Shown piece by piece: positions 1-12,400 of a stretch of 64,000 nucleotides of DNA. The stretch covers positions 6,324,001-6,388,000 of the forward strand of contig NC_064672.1 of assembly GCF_023278565.1 (NCBI RefSeq). The letters are read 5' to 3'. Position numbers and translations under genes: made by a program. The first letter of the stretch is position 1. Every line of letters begins with the position of its first letter. The DNA comes from Colletotrichum lupini (lineage: Eukaryota > Ascomycota > Sordariomycetes > Glomerellales > Glomerellaceae). Under the pieces are notes generated by a model that was given only the letters and a program-made list of their open reading frames with translations, ran no database searches and had not been told where the DNA came from.

Positions 1-2834
1 TAATATAATTATTTAAGTTATTGATAAATTCGTTAATAAACGATAAGAGTTAATCGGCGTTTTTATTTAAAAAGAGGATTATATAAGTATATATAAAGGT
101 TATATTAATATTTTATAACCTTATTTAGGTGCTATAAAAGTGCGGGTTAAATAGAGCTATAATTAACTTATAAGTAGATAAGAAAGGAACTAGTACGTAA
201 AGAGACTTTATATAGTAAAAGAGCTATTAGAGGGTATTAAAACGAGCTAAAATAGCGAGGTAGTAATAGAGATGACTTATTTAAGGAGCTTTATTATTAG
301 CTTTTAAGTACTAATAGTACGAGACTAAGGTCTAGACCTTTTTATTCTTAAGATTATTATTTTTAATAGTTATATTATAAAAAGAGTTAATATGTATATA
401 GTAAGAAGATTAGTAACGATATCTTATCTTAAGTTTATTAACTAATAGCGGCCTAAGTTACCGAGGTATTTAATCTAAGTATTTTTAAAAACTAGAATAG
501 TTTTATATAATAGATTTATTATAAAGTATATTAAATAAATAAACATAAGTATATATTCGCGCGAGGTAAGTAAATAATAATATAAAAGCTTTAAGAATAT
601 ATAGATCCTATGCCTCTATATGCGCACTAGTATTGCGTATTTACTTATAAGCCCTTATAATACTAGACTTATAAAGGGATATTACGAAGTAAAGAAGAAA
701 TTATAGGATTTATATAATAAATTTTAATATAAAGTAATTAATACTTACTATTACTTATAGTTTAGCTTAGGATTAGTCTCGTTATTTAAACTTTAAGCGT
801 TATTAACCTTAATATACTTTAACTTAACTATAATAAGTCTAGCGTAAATACCCTTTATTTTAGTAATAAGTTTTTTTTAGCTAATAAGGCGCGTTTTTAG
901 CTACTTAATAAGTACCTTAGTATTATTAAAGTCTGAGGAACGCGGGCGCTCGAACGACTAATTAGAATTTACTTAGGGGAGGTTTATACTATTTCTTTTT
1001 TTCGATTACTTAATATTAGTTTACTAAGGAGTAGACGTACCCTCTTTAGGGGTCTATAGCCTACTAGCCTTGTGCGCTAGGTCTTTTTAGAGATTACTAT
1101 TTTCTACTTAGTAAATACTAGAGTTTTGGTTTAGTATTTTTATACGGCTGCGCTTTAGTTATAAAGACCTCTAATCGCTCTCTTTCTATTTATTCTTTTC
1201 TAAAAATAGACTAATAGCCCCTTGCTTATAATAGCTAGCTATAGAATTATAAATACTTAGGTCGTCCTTGTCTATAGCTTCTTATTTTAATATACTCAGT
1301 TCGGGCGGAGGTTACGATAAGCTTAAGGACGGCGTTATTCGTTAGTAACCTTTAAATCTAAGTAAGTAAACGTTAGTATTGATATAAGCAGCTCGGTAAC
1401 TAACATTCTTATTATAACTATATCCTCTTAACTAGCTCGTTTTAGTCGCTACTATACTTCTTATAACCGAAGTCCTAGAAATAACGCACCACATCGCTTT
1501 TCATAGGGTTTATAAGAAATATATAATTATTATAATATACGCACTTTCTATTATTAGTACTTCGTTTCAAAAGGTCGAGACTTATCCCACGCGAATTACA
1601 AGTTATATTTAATATTTCCGCGTAAATAATACTAGAATCCGTATAGGGAGAGAACGGGCGTAAGTACTTCGGGCTAAAGAGATTCTAGAACGTGTTTTAG
1701 GCCGATTAGATTCTAGAGACGAGAAACTAGTAATTAAATAAGAAGGCCCTAGATACCTTATATACTATAGAATTCCGCTATTTTGCTGGGGTGTAATGCC
1801 GTCGGTCTATAAGTAATTAAGTACTAGTCTCTAAGTAGAGGTTATTCGAATCCTTTATAATATCCTATATTAAGCCTTTTTGGGCGAAGGTAATAGCTAG
1901 GCGGTTAATAGCGGGTAGGCGACCTATTCCGTCCTGTGTCCTATATTCACGCTTATACCCCTTACGGAGCTTAATATATACTTAGAGTATTTATATAGAC
2001 GCCTTATATACGGCTCTTCTATAGCGAACTATACTTATAAACTAGCCGTAGTTAGGATTAAGCTCCCCCTCCCCCCCTCGGTTTTTTAAATAATATTCGC
2101 CTTCAAGACTTAGTCATAGATTTGTTTAACCCTAAAGTAGAATACGATTCTACTAAAGTAAACTCGATTTCTTTTATCCTTACCGTTATTAATAATAACG
2201 GTATTATCTCTTTAGAAATTTTAAAAAGCGTATTAAGGGAGGTACTAAAGCTAGGTACCTCTTATAAATAGTACCAAAGCCTCCGCTAGGCTATTAACTC
2301 CGAACCGAGAGGTAAGTATTCTAAGTTAGTAGTAATAAGAATGTTAATAAGCTCTATAATAATAGAGCGTTAGATATACTATTATCCGGCCGCGTTATTC
2401 GCTAATAAGCGTCTTATAGCTTATTTATAGCGCTATATATATATATTCCTCGGGCTACTTACCGCACTACCTCTTCTCTCTTTAACCTAAAAGTATCTAT
2501 ATATATTTCGTTATAAAACGTTACTATTACCTTAATATACGTTTACTACTATTAAGATATAAGTCCTAAAGCGTATAACTAGTCTAGCGCCTAGTATATA
2601 CTTCGGTTCGATAAGGAGACGCTAGCCTTCCCGATTATTAGGTTCTTATAAAGTCTAAGGATTATTAGTAAAGAGTAAATTCGTAGTAGCTAGGTTAAAT
2701 TAAATTTCGTTTAGTTGGCGCTAGACTAATATTTGCTAACGTTATATTATTTAGCATAGTTAAGCGACGATAAACATCGTTAAGTAGACGTAATAGACTA
2801 CTTAAGAAAACTTATGGGGCACGAGGGATGAGGC
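1..2834. other. RIP-mutated AT-rich DNA, no recognisable gene
   Basis: This block is dominated by TpA with CpA and TpG strongly depleted and CpG retained, which is the mark of RIP acting on duplicated fungal DNA. All frames are broken by TAA/TAG. I recognised no protein family, RNA gene or repeat ends in it. Small features inside are a C-rich run at 2064-2077 and a perfect 23-nt palindrome at 2181-2203. The part around 940-1560 is slightly less mutated, with a few CA/TG dinucleotides, but still shows no usable frame. The block is most likely an old transposon copy or several. Confidence 0.7.
2181..2203. repeat. Perfect short palindrome
   Basis: The arms TACCGTTATTA and TAATAACGGTA are perfect inverted copies of 11 bp around one central base. 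It lies in RIP-mutated DNA where A/T palindromes arise often, so chance is possible. The GC-containing CCGTTA/TAACGG core makes it a little less trivial. No function is inferred. Confidence 0.4.
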
Positions 2835-2840
2835 GTTAGA

Positions 2841-2873
2841 TACGGTAAACTATAAGAGGCACTTTACTAAAAC
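2841..2873 (+). repeat. Left terminal inverted repeat of copy 1
   Basis: This is a 33-bp end whose core ACTATAAGAGGCACT is shared with the reverse complement of 7733-7765 and with both ends of the second copy. Mismatches between the ends are mostly C/T or G/A, as RIP would produce. The ancestral outermost bases may have been TG...CA, because TpA here can derive from either. Confidence 0.85.
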
Positions 2874-3237
2874 CGTTCTTTTTCATAGACCTACGGCTAC
2901 CGTAAATTTTAAGTATTAATAGCGCAACTTTCTTATATATATAAATAAATATTATAATAAATCCCGTATATTATTATAAGGAATTGCTTATAACTATAGG
3001 TAGTAGTAGTTACGTAAGGGCGGTTATACCGCTTAGTAAAAGTAAAGTAGCTAAGGGGCATATCCTCCTTACTAATTTCTATTATTAATTAATTTCCCTT
3101 TCCTCTTAACTAACCTAATATTCCTTAAGTAAGGTAAGTAATCTGCCTACGCCCCTATAATTACTTATTAGCGATTATATTTTGCTTTATTATACTTTAT
3201 ACCCTTTTCTACTTTACTTTTATTATTATTACCTAAT

Positions 3238-3404
3238 TATACACGCAATTATAAGTATAATATTCGCGATTTACTAATTAGAAATATTAATTAGGTATAA
3301 TTAAGCAATTTTATACGCAATTACTAGTGCAATTTTTACTAATTAGTAATTATGCTTCTTTTTAAGCTAATATACGCGTAATTATAAATATAATTACGCG
3401 TATA
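3238..3404. repeat. Subterminal palindrome and GCAATTA-motif cluster, copy 1
   Basis: About 400 bp inside the left end, short related motifs (GCAATTA, TAATTGCG-like and ACGCGTAATTA) occur repeatedly in both orientations. The cluster ends in a perfect hairpin with 16-bp arms at 3371-3386 and 3389-3404, built on TATACGCGTAATTATA with a 2-nt loop. The corresponding hairpin in copy 2 (57024-57057) has one arm mismatch and a different loop, so the structure predates the divergence of the copies. Such clustered subterminal repeats are typical binding sites for transposases. It could instead be the remains of a small nested inverted-repeat element. Confidence 0.6.
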
Positions 3405-6400
3405 TACCTATTTATAATTTAATTCTTTTTATTTACTTTTTTTTTTAGTATTAACTATTTACGTATATATACTAATAATTTCGTATAAAACACTCCCTTT
3501 TTTAATAATTACGTACGCTATATAATACTTATAATAAGCGCTTAATATAGCGTTCCGGCCCGTATTAAGGGTATATAGCTCCTAACAGTCCCTATATACT
3601 AACCTACGTAGTACCCTAACGACTTTACGTCTTATAAAATAACTTCTTACTTCTTTATTAATATATATACCTTTATATAATAGCTTCCTTATTATACGGA
3701 TTCTTATATTATTTATAAGCTCTTTATCTTCCTTTTTAAAGACTTTTTATTAGATTTATAACCTTAGTATTATATAGGTTAGTATATATTACCTTATACT
3801 ATTTAATATTACTATACTAACCTATATAATCTAACCCTAGCATTAGATTAAGCTTAACCATAAGATTACTAAAAATAGCCGTTATATACCCCCGGATATT
3901 ATTATAACTCGTACTTAGGCTACCGATACTATTTAAATAACCGTATATAGCGACGCTAAGATTAGTATTAAGTCGTACGCCTATTATAAAGCTAGTAAAA
4001 GTATTTTTGTTAATTACGTTATTTTTATAAGTAAGGGCTATTTTAATTATAATTATATATTTACTATATACGAGTATATACTTATTATACCTCCCGTTAT
4101 TACTTATACGTTACTTTATACTACTTTGTATTTATTTATAGTTTATTAACGGTTCGTATTAGTTTATAATATACTTATTAAAGTTATTAAGCGCGGTCGT
4201 AACTATAAGGGCCGTAATAAAGTCCGTATTAGTATTTTATTTAAGTTTTTAAGTACTTTCCCCGCTATATACCTCCGTATAATAATAGAAGCCCTTAAAT
4301 AAGTAGCTAAGTAAGCTAAAAATAACGAAAAGGGTATATATAATAGCGTATAGGATTATAAAGAGCGTTATTAACTTATATAAACTCTAAATAAAGAGTA
4401 ATTAATTTAATATTCTTATATAATATAGTATAGGAGTTTATATAAGTATATATTAGGATATAGTATGATTAGGCTTAATACCCGGGTAGTAAGGCCCTTA
4501 CGGAGTCGTAAGGTACTTACTAACTATAAACTAAAGTATACGTGCTTAATTTAGCCCATAAGAGGCTATAATTAACTATATAAAGGCTCCCCCTAAAGTT
4601 TAACATTTTTAATAAAATTATAAAACTTTTATTTATCGTATATTATTATTATATACTTTTCTATCCTTTTTAGCGTTATAGATCCCTATAAGCGTCTATA
4701 TTTCTATATATATATTTATAAGACCTTATAAGTAAAAGGATACCCCTATATATTACTATAATTATATATAAATATTTACCCCTTATTTAAAATTTCTTTT
4801 TTAGTTTTTTATTTTATATATTATTACTTTCTTAGAATAGTACGATTGCGTATTAATTCTTTATTATATTAAACGATAATTATTATAAAGTTAGAGAGTA
4901 ATTAGACTTATAATATAATTATTATATATATCTTTATAGTTTCTAATATTAGAATTATAAAGCGAACTTTTAAATATTAACTTATAAAATAGGACCTATA
5001 ACGAGAAGAGTGTACGGTTTTTTCTAAGGATCTATTAATTCGTATCTAAGAATTATTCTTCTAATAATACTTAAATAATAAAGATATCCTTTTTTAACTC
5101 TAGTCTAAAGGATTTATAATTACGGCTATAGGATTATTAATACTTCGTTAATAAAATTAACTTTAGTAACGATAAATACTAAAATAGCTCGTAATTATAC
5201 GATAACGATTAGAAAAGTTCTTTTTTAGTATACTAGAGGTTACTCGCTATACTAAAAGGTATAGTAGAGAGTATTTTTATATATAAGTTCGCTAATAAGC
5301 TTATATTATTAGCCAAGATAAACTATACTTTATATATTATAAAACCTTTTTATAATAAGTTTAAAATTAGTTAAGTAAGATAAGGTACTATTATAAAGGG
5401 TTTATAACTCCTAGACTAAATTATATTTAGTCTTTAAATACGTACAATAAGCTTTTACTATTTAGATTTAAGATCTATATTAATATTAATACTTATTTAC
5501 GGTTTATTATATAGTTCTATATAGGGGTTTCTACTTATACGTCCCGGAATATACTTATATAATATTTTACTATTATTTAATAACGGGGATTTACGTTATT
5601 ACGAGTTCGTTTAGACGGAGGGAAAAAAACCGTTCTTACGTTTAGTATTTATTACTACTTTTTATAATACTATTTAATAATAAAAAGTCTAATTATATTC
5701 CGTAATTACTAAATCTTTAGTAAAAGTATTTATAACGTTAAGATTAAGAGTTAGTAAAATCGTCTTTATTAAAGTAGATTAATATATTAATAAGTAAGTA
5801 ATATATATTTTAGTATATATAAGTATACTTACGTTTATAAAAATACTTTTAACTACTTAAGTTTTAAGGGCTATTCTATATAGATATACTCTCTAACTAG
5901 ATTATACTTTTATTTATATATATATTACTAATTCGTTCTAATTTTATTAACTTTATATAAATTTAGAACTCTTATTAAATTCGTTGTTAAAAAGGTCGCT
6001 CTTACGTTATTTCTAGTTAGCTATAGTAACTTTACTATTAACTTATATTACGAACCGTATAAGACTTTATATAGCTAATTAACTAAGACTAAGTTTAATA
6101 ACTATTAAACGCTATTTAAAATAGTAATAATTTAGATATATATTCTTTTAAGCTACTTTATAAATTTATACTTTAATTATTAAGGGCTCCCTAATTATAT
6201 TAGCTAAAAGTACAAAGTTTAGTAAGGCTAATTATCCTTATTTTAAAGCATACTAATATTTTCGTATTCGTTTAAAATAGTATATATATAATAAGCTCTA
6301 ATTAAAAGTTACTTTACTTAGTAAACTATAGGGCGGTATTATATAGGTTAAGTAGAGCTTAGAAAACTCTAAAATTAATCTTAGAGTATTAAATAGCTTT

Positions 6401-6539
6401 ATAATTATGAGCGATACTAAGGATAAAGAGGAATTATAAATATAATTATAATTTATTTTAAACTATTTATTAACGAGAATACTCGTTTTTATCCTTATAA
6501 TATACTAAGTTATTTATTATTATAAACTTTATCTTCTTA

Positions 6540-6779
6540 TTAAATTATTATAATCTCGTCTTTTTTATTGTTTTTATCCTTTTTAACCTTTTTTTTAGCC
6601 TTTACCTCTTTCTTAACGATCTTCTTTTCTTACTTAACTAATAATTCCTCCTTAATCTTTATCGTTAGTTTAATATTAATACTTATTAAAAGCCGTGTTT
6701 TCGGAACATTTTTATACGTCGTTTTACTTAAAGTTTTAGTTATAATTAGCTTTATACGACCTTTTCCTTTTTTTATTAA
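6540..6779 (-). pseudogene. Lysine-rich protein remnant in copy 1
   Basis: On the minus strand a frame of about 80 codons is open except for one TAA. It encodes a peptide that becomes extremely lysine-rich toward its end, with runs such as KKEVKAKKKVKKDKNNKKDE. The same peptide is recovered on the plus strand of the inverted copy at 53647-53889 with the same internal stop position, which supports it as real coding sequence of the element. Basic tails of this kind occur in many DNA-binding transposases and gag-like proteins, so the family is not determined. The opposite strand also has a 71-codon open frame at 6568-6783 rich in Leu and Phe. I regard that as the shadow, because copy 2 breaks it with a stop. 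Confidence 0.4.
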
Positions 6780-7732
6780 CTAAGGTTTAATAACTAACGA
6801 CTTAATTTTAGTTTAAAAAATAATAAAAAGTTAATAATTATCTTTTTTATATAAAATCGTAGCTTTAAAAAGGAATCTCTCTAAATTTATAGCTTCGTAC
6901 GCTACTTTATAATACTCTAAAATATCGCAAGGATTCTTTATATTAATCAAAAATACTATTTAGTCTATTAAAAGAATTTATTAGTTTATTATAAAATATA
7001 AAATAATAAATCGTATTATATCTTAATATAAAATAAACGTTAAGAAGCGATTAAACTAAACTTTTTTAATAAACTTTTTAATAACTTAAATATTAGTATA
7101 AGTTGTTACTTAGAAACCGTTAAGTTCGTTTTTAAAAAAGGATGCGTTATATAATATAATAAAGATATTAATTATTAATAGTTATTTTAGCTCTTTTTTT
7201 ATTTACTAAATACTTTATTCCCGCTCTTTTAAGCCTATAAAAAGAGATTTTATTAATATTAAAGCTTATATATTTATACGTTCTTATTATATAAAAAGGG
7301 TAGAGCTTATATGAATATTATTATTAATTAGTCGTTTTAAAATAGCTTTATAAAGAGGTATCGTAAAGTTAATTAGTTTAGTAACGTCTTATATAGAGAC
7401 TAAAAGTTATTATAAATCTATACTATAATATTTATAAGCGAGCTATTAATTTAATAACTTAAATAAAAAGTGATTTTTATTTATAAGAGGGTAAAAAATA
7501 GTAATTATTTTTATAATAAAGTTATAAAGAGAAGAAAAACTTTTATATTGGGGTACGATATTACGCGATTTTATATACCGCTATATAGTTTAATATATTA
7601 CGAAATTAAAATATTTCTTAAGCTATAAATCTCTATAACCCCTATTTATAAGTTATTATACTAGTCTAGACCCTATCTTAGGTAGTGGGGTAACTATAAA
7701 ATAGGATTTCTACTTTAATAGATAAAAAAAGT

Positions 7733-7765
7733 GTTTTGGCAGAGTGCCTCTTATAGTCTGCCGTA
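7733..7765 (-). repeat. Right terminal inverted repeat of copy 1
   Basis: The sequence ends AGTGCCTCTTATAGTCTGCC followed by GTA and is the least mutated of the four ends, retaining CA and TG dinucleotides. It pairs with 2841-2873. The base after it begins the hexamer GTTAGA that also precedes the left end. Confidence 0.85.
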
Positions 7766-8173
7766 GTTAGAGCTTGTTTACTATGCACAGGGAGGTACGA
7801 TTATTAGTTAGTGTACGACAAGCTTATGGGTAATAGAATCGTCGAGGTAGGTCCACTATATTAGAAATAGTATTAGGCCATAGCGCGAAAGGGTTTTGAA
7901 CATACGCTAAGAGTATATATATAGTATAGGTACATAGGGAGACACCCCCAACACGCCCCGGTATCAGCGGCCATTAGACACTAGGGCGTGCTAGTATGCA
8001 GAGAACGGTACGTAGTGTGTTATTAGGGGGTGTGCATGGCTGCGGTGTTACGCAGGATAATCCCTGAGCACCTATTACGCCCACTTATTCCTACCCCATC
8101 CCACCCTACCTGGCTGACAGGCTATATACAAGCTGAGGGCCCTGAGTTTTTCAGAATCTTAATAACTTAATTA

Positions 8174-8325
8174 TGCCAAGTCCAGATAGAGAGCCCTCTA
8201 CTGCCGCGGGGCAAGCTAATTCCGCCTAGCGAAAGCTAGAGTAATTAGAAACGGTCATCGTTAATCCTAGTAAGAAGCTCAGTTATTAATCAATCTATCC
8301 CGAGTTCGCAGGCATTTCTGTTTTT
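8174..8325 (+). pseudogene. Possible start of a decayed gene or element (unidentified)
   Basis: An ATG at 8174 opens a frame beginning MPSPDREPSTAAGQANS. It then meets TAG and TAA stops that could all derive from CAG/CAA. Reading through them gives a moderately charged segment including a KLE/LETVIVNPSKKL stretch. The frame fades after about 50 codons. I recognise no family. The mutated stops inside an otherwise unmutated island could mean light RIP or simple chance, so support is weak. Confidence 0.15.
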
Positions 8326-8327
8326 TG

Positions 8328-8573
8328 CTAATCGATCTTTATTGGAGCCAACGCCATTGTCAAGATGACCATCTGCCAATGACTTTGAACAGCCCTTTCA
8401 ACAGGAAGCGATGCTTCATTCCCGCTGTGCCTCGAAGCTGGGATACTGGCCTGGGCCAGCCTAGGTAGACTTTGCTCTATAATGTCACGTAGGGCGATGA
8501 CAACCACGAAATCAGCAACTCTAGTTTCTGCTGGGCAGGCCTTGACGAGGCTCGCAATTAGCACCTTTCCCAA
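8328..8573 (-). CDS. Short ORF, hypothetical protein (81 codons, doubtful)
   Basis: An 81-codon minus-strand frame lies in the non-RIP island. Its start is not ATG in the standard sense for a eukaryote: the first codon is TTG. The predicted peptide contains a hydrophobic patch (VADFVVVIALRDII) and no signal peptide, zinc-binding cysteine pattern or known motif. There is no upstream or downstream exon I can support, and it ends close to where the island composition is still normal. It could be an exon fragment of a lost gene or a chance frame in G+C-richer DNA. Confidence 0.15.
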   Translation of the reverse strand: MGKVLIASLVKACPAETRVADFVVVIALRDIIEQSLPRLAQASIPASRHSGNEASLPVERAVQSHWQMVILTMALAPIKID

Positions 8574-9480
8574 GAGAGGGCAGAATAAATGTTGGGCTGT
8601 ACTCTGATGAACCGCGTCATAAGAGCTTGTAACGGATCAACGCGTTACCTGCCAGGATAACGGACGAACACACACACGACATACAGCACAGATGTGTTCC
8701 CGTTTGTTTACACACAGCGTGCGCGGTGCTTAAGTCAGGCGGCAATAACTGCGTGCGTTGGGCTAACTCAGCACGCACCCGCCTTACTACTGCTTTCTAA
8801 CGACAAAGGGTCGAGGCTTCGGACCTAACTTAGGAGTACGGCGTAGGAAGCGCGCACACTCGGGCATAGCACCGGCATAACATCTTTGAGGGCTAAGGTC
8901 TAAGCCTTAATAGTGAGTGCGCTTAGCCGCAAGCCTCCATGCTGGGCTTGTTGGCGAGGCAGACATATGCTGGAGGTATACGGATACGGAAGAGTACTTT
9001 CGTCCATGGGTGGCTTCTCCCTAAGTGTGCGAGCGGCCAGCACGCTGTGACATCAATGTCGCCTTCTTAGAACTTGGTTCGTTGTACCGTACAAGGATCA
9101 GGGTCCGTCGCAGCTATAGGCAGCTGCCCTGATTTAAACCGAGTCAACTCTTGGCTATGGAACCACAAGTGCCCCCCTTCCACGCCCGGAAGGCAGTCAT
9201 GCAACCAGGTACGTCTCCAAGCTGCCGATTGCCTGGCCAATGTCGTAGGGAAAAGTCCAGTTCGTTTACAGGGTTATGTTCATTCTTCGCTCAAAGGTGC
9301 CGGCCATAAGATGATCTAGCATACTCTATTGAATCGCATGCTAGGTTAGGAGCTGAGCCTCAGCGATCGATAGCTCCCCCCTCTTGGGCGACGAAAACTA
9401 ATCAGATTCGTCTTCGAGACGCCGTAAAATGTGTGATTCGTTATAATTCATCTCATATGCAACACACTTCTCTCTTTCCG

Positions 9481-12400
9481 CACGGACGTTTAATATCTTA
9501 GTACTAACATAGTCTAGCTTAGTACGGGAGTACTTAGCTTAAAAAAACCTTAAGTTAATAGGGGTACTCTATTTATAATCTAGAGTAAATATTAGCTTTA
9601 GTATTATTACTAATAGGCATTCTAAGTAGATTAAAAAGCCGGTTTTAAATTACCTAACCTCTATTATTAGAGATAGAGAGCGTACTTATATATATAAGTC
9701 AGTTATTAAATAACGCGTATTATATTTAGCGTATATATTTATAAGCTAGGGTTTAATATATATTATATAAGTATTAAAAACGGCTTATATATTTATACGG
9801 AAAAAGATTAGAGAGTTAAAAAAGGTAAAGGCCTTTTTGCGGACTCCTATAACCTCTATATAACGCCGTTACGCTAGAATCTCTTTAAATAGCTTTAATA
9901 CCTCGCCTTATTTATTAAATATATCCCGTATTTAGTTCCCTTTTATATTTTATAAGCCGGATTCGCTAAGAAACCTAGTAAAAGAACTAGTAGATCTTAA
10001 AGGAACTCTTATTAGGTCGGTAGGTACGTATAGTAGTAATTATTCGCGTTTATAAAACTTTTAGCTAGTAGTTTAAAGCTATTATTTTAGCTACTACCGT
10101 ACCCTCCTTTTACACTTTACTTAATAACTCTATTTCTAACCTATTCTAACTAGGAATAGTATTACTTAACTATCTTTTTAGTATATCTAGCTCGCTATTA
10201 TTAACTAATATAAATATAAACGCGCAAGCTTCTATCCTAAAAATATTATATAAGTCTATTTTAAGTAGCTTAAAAAAAGAACTTTCCTTAGCCGCGCCGA
10301 TTATATTCGTAATATTAGCGTTACTTATAAAAAAATCCTCTATTATACTTTTATTATTATAGTTAAGTAGTACTAAATCCGTCTATTATGTATATTTTAT
10401 TAAGTTACTAAGGGTTTTGCTTATATTAGCGTCGTCTTACTAAACGCTTAATATAATACTACTAAAAATAGCAGCGCCGTTATTATTAGCCTCGATTTCG
10501 TATAGGATATTTATATCCTTACTTACGACTTCTTTTATTATTACGTCTTTATATTTTATAATATTAGGCATTCCCCGTATACTACTTTTAACTTCCCCTA
10601 CTTTAATTATATTACTAATCTCTACTATATTTTAACTAAGTTCGGATGTTAATCTCTTTTATTAATAGTATATAACCTACCGTTAACGTCTAGTACCGTA
10701 TATCTCCTTAACGAGTTCTATTAGCTAGTTCGGATATACGTTAGTTTAAGCTATTTATATAAATAGTAAAAGGCTTCTATATTAAAACTTATAAAATAAT
10801 TTATATTAAGAATACTTTAGCCGTCTAGGACGTAAATAGCTCTATTTAATTGACTATAAATTAAATTAAAGTAAATAATAGCTAAGAATACTTATGCTCC
10901 CTTACCTAGCTATATAGCCTTTTATTTCGCACTTACCTTATATTTCCGGACCTTCTCTTTAGCCTTTTTATTATATATAAAGACGACCTTATTTAATAAT
11001 ACGGGAGCTATAGTATTATAAGTTAAGTAATTTATAATCCGAATGTGATTTAATATAGCTTACTACCTAAGAATAGCTATTAAAATAGGATTCTATTACC
11101 CTTAAGTACGATAATACAGAATAGAGGCTATTATAGACTTTATATTAAGCTTCGAAGTAAGCTAATTTAATATTTTATAATTTATAAACCGCAGTTATTT
11201 ATTAATCCTAACTAACGTCTACTCTTTTTTAAATAGTTCGAGTAGTTATAAAGTAATATATCTTACCTACCCCTATAAAGCGATAAATTATTCTTAATTA
11301 TTCGATTTTAATTAGCCGGCTTATATATGGACTTTAATCAAGAAAGTATTTAAGAGATATAATATGTTTTTGAAAATTTATATTAATAACTATAAGATTT
11401 AAAACCTACTACTAAGTAGAGAAATATTCTGGACGTTTTAAAAGTGCTCTGACCGATAAAAATAACGATTTAATACTTCGACTTTACTTAATAATACGTA
11501 GTAGCTAGATTATATTATATTAAAAAAGGCTAAACGCTAATAAGCCCGTAATTATACTATATAGCCGCATCCGACCCTGGAATCCGGTTATAGTAGATAA
11601 AAGAACTATTATAGTAGTTAATTTCTAATTTTTTTGCCGATTCTTTTTAGTAGAGTTATAAGCGGCTGTACGTAAACTTTAAAACTATTATATTTAATAA
11701 TATTTAGGGCGTTTAGTAGGGATAGTAAACTAGCTATACCTGGATTTGTCTAACGCATAGAGCTAAAATTAACTCTTAGGTATTTAAATTTAATAGTTAA
11801 TTAATTTCGGATACTTTAGGATGTTTACGTAGTTACTAATAAGCGACGTAATACGATATAGAACCTCTATATATCGTCTCCTTATTAATTTATTCTTAGT
11901 ATATATACTTTACCTTAATAACTAATAGTATATATACGAGATATATATATCTAACCCTATATTTTTAGAAGCTAGTATGCCCTATTTACTAGCGAACCTC
12001 GTAAGTAGTAAGACGGTAAAAAAGAAAAAAAAAATATCTTCTAACTAATTTTATAATATATATAGTACTAAAGATTAGTTAATAGCTCTTAGTATAATTA
12101 ATTCTATAACTAAGATAATTTAGAAACACTTATTTAATTTAAGAAGGAAGAGGCGGGTTAAGCTTGAGGTGAGTATAATAAGTACCGTTTATAAAAGTTT
12201 GCTAGCTACGTTACTTAAAATAGCTAAAGGCTACTAAGTTTATAATAACACGAGAATATAGAATGCTCTAACTAATAAAGAATCCTATAAAATAGATTTT
12301 TATATTACCCTAAGATACTAACGACGTATATATATAAGTTAGACTTCGAATAAGTCTATATATATAAATAATTTAAAATTAGATCGCATTTAGTTCTATT

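Larger units (their letters stand above)
2841..7765. mobile_element. 4.9-kb TIR transposon, copy 1 (RIP-inactivated)
   Basis: The element is 4,925 bp long and bounded by ~33-bp imperfect terminal inverted repeats. The left end begins TACGGTAAACTATAAGAGGC, and the reverse complement of the right end begins TACGGCAGACTATAAGAGGC. It is flanked on both sides by the hexamer GTTAGA (2835-2840 and 7766-7771), read as a 6-bp target site duplication. A full-length inverted copy lies at 52661-57587, and the two differ in length by only 2 bp, which fixes the boundaries. The body is heavily RIP-mutated. A palindrome-rich subterminal zone lies at about 3238-3404 and a lysine-rich reading frame on the minus strand at 6540-6779. 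The superfamily is unassigned: TIRs argue for a DNA transposon, and a 6-bp duplication does not fit the TA of Tc1-mariner or the 8 bp of hAT. No reverse transcriptase or DDE motif was recognised on either strand. Confidence 0.85.
7772..9480. other. Non-RIP, G+C-richer island without convincing gene
   Basis: Immediately outside the right end of the 4.9-kb element the base composition switches to ordinary sequence with frequent CA and TG, and it switches back to TpA-rich DNA near 9480. RIP acts on duplicated DNA, so an untouched stretch embedded in mutated repeats suggests single-copy sequence. The first ~200 bp (7772-7970) look partly mutated, as expected for leakage from a neighbouring repeat. 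No long open frame spans it. The best short frames are listed separately with low confidence. It may be a decayed gene, intergenic DNA, or the target locus into which the surrounding elements inserted. A (CA)n-like patch lies at about 8670-8715. Confidence 0.75.

Noticed and set aside
1845..1870. TTCGAATCC word resembling a tRNA T-arm
   Set aside because: The flanking bases do not form the 5-bp stem and no acceptor or anticodon arm could be drawn.
6568..6783. 71-codon plus-strand ORF starting with ATG
   Set aside because: It is antisense to the lysine-rich frame, is made almost only of Leu/Phe/Ile/Ser, and is interrupted by a stop in the second copy of the element. Treated as a shadow.
2841..7765. 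Interpretation of the 4.9-kb element as an LTR retrotransposon (possible ancestral TG...CA ends, size, 6-bp duplication)
   Set aside because: The ends are inverted over ~33 bp rather than directly repeated, no direct terminal repeat was found, and no reverse transcriptase or integrase motif was recognised.
9074..9319. 81-codon plus-strand ORF in the non-RIP island
   Set aside because: It has a weak start (TTG), no recognisable motif, no signal peptide and no neighbouring exon. A chance open frame in G+C-richer DNA is the simpler reading.
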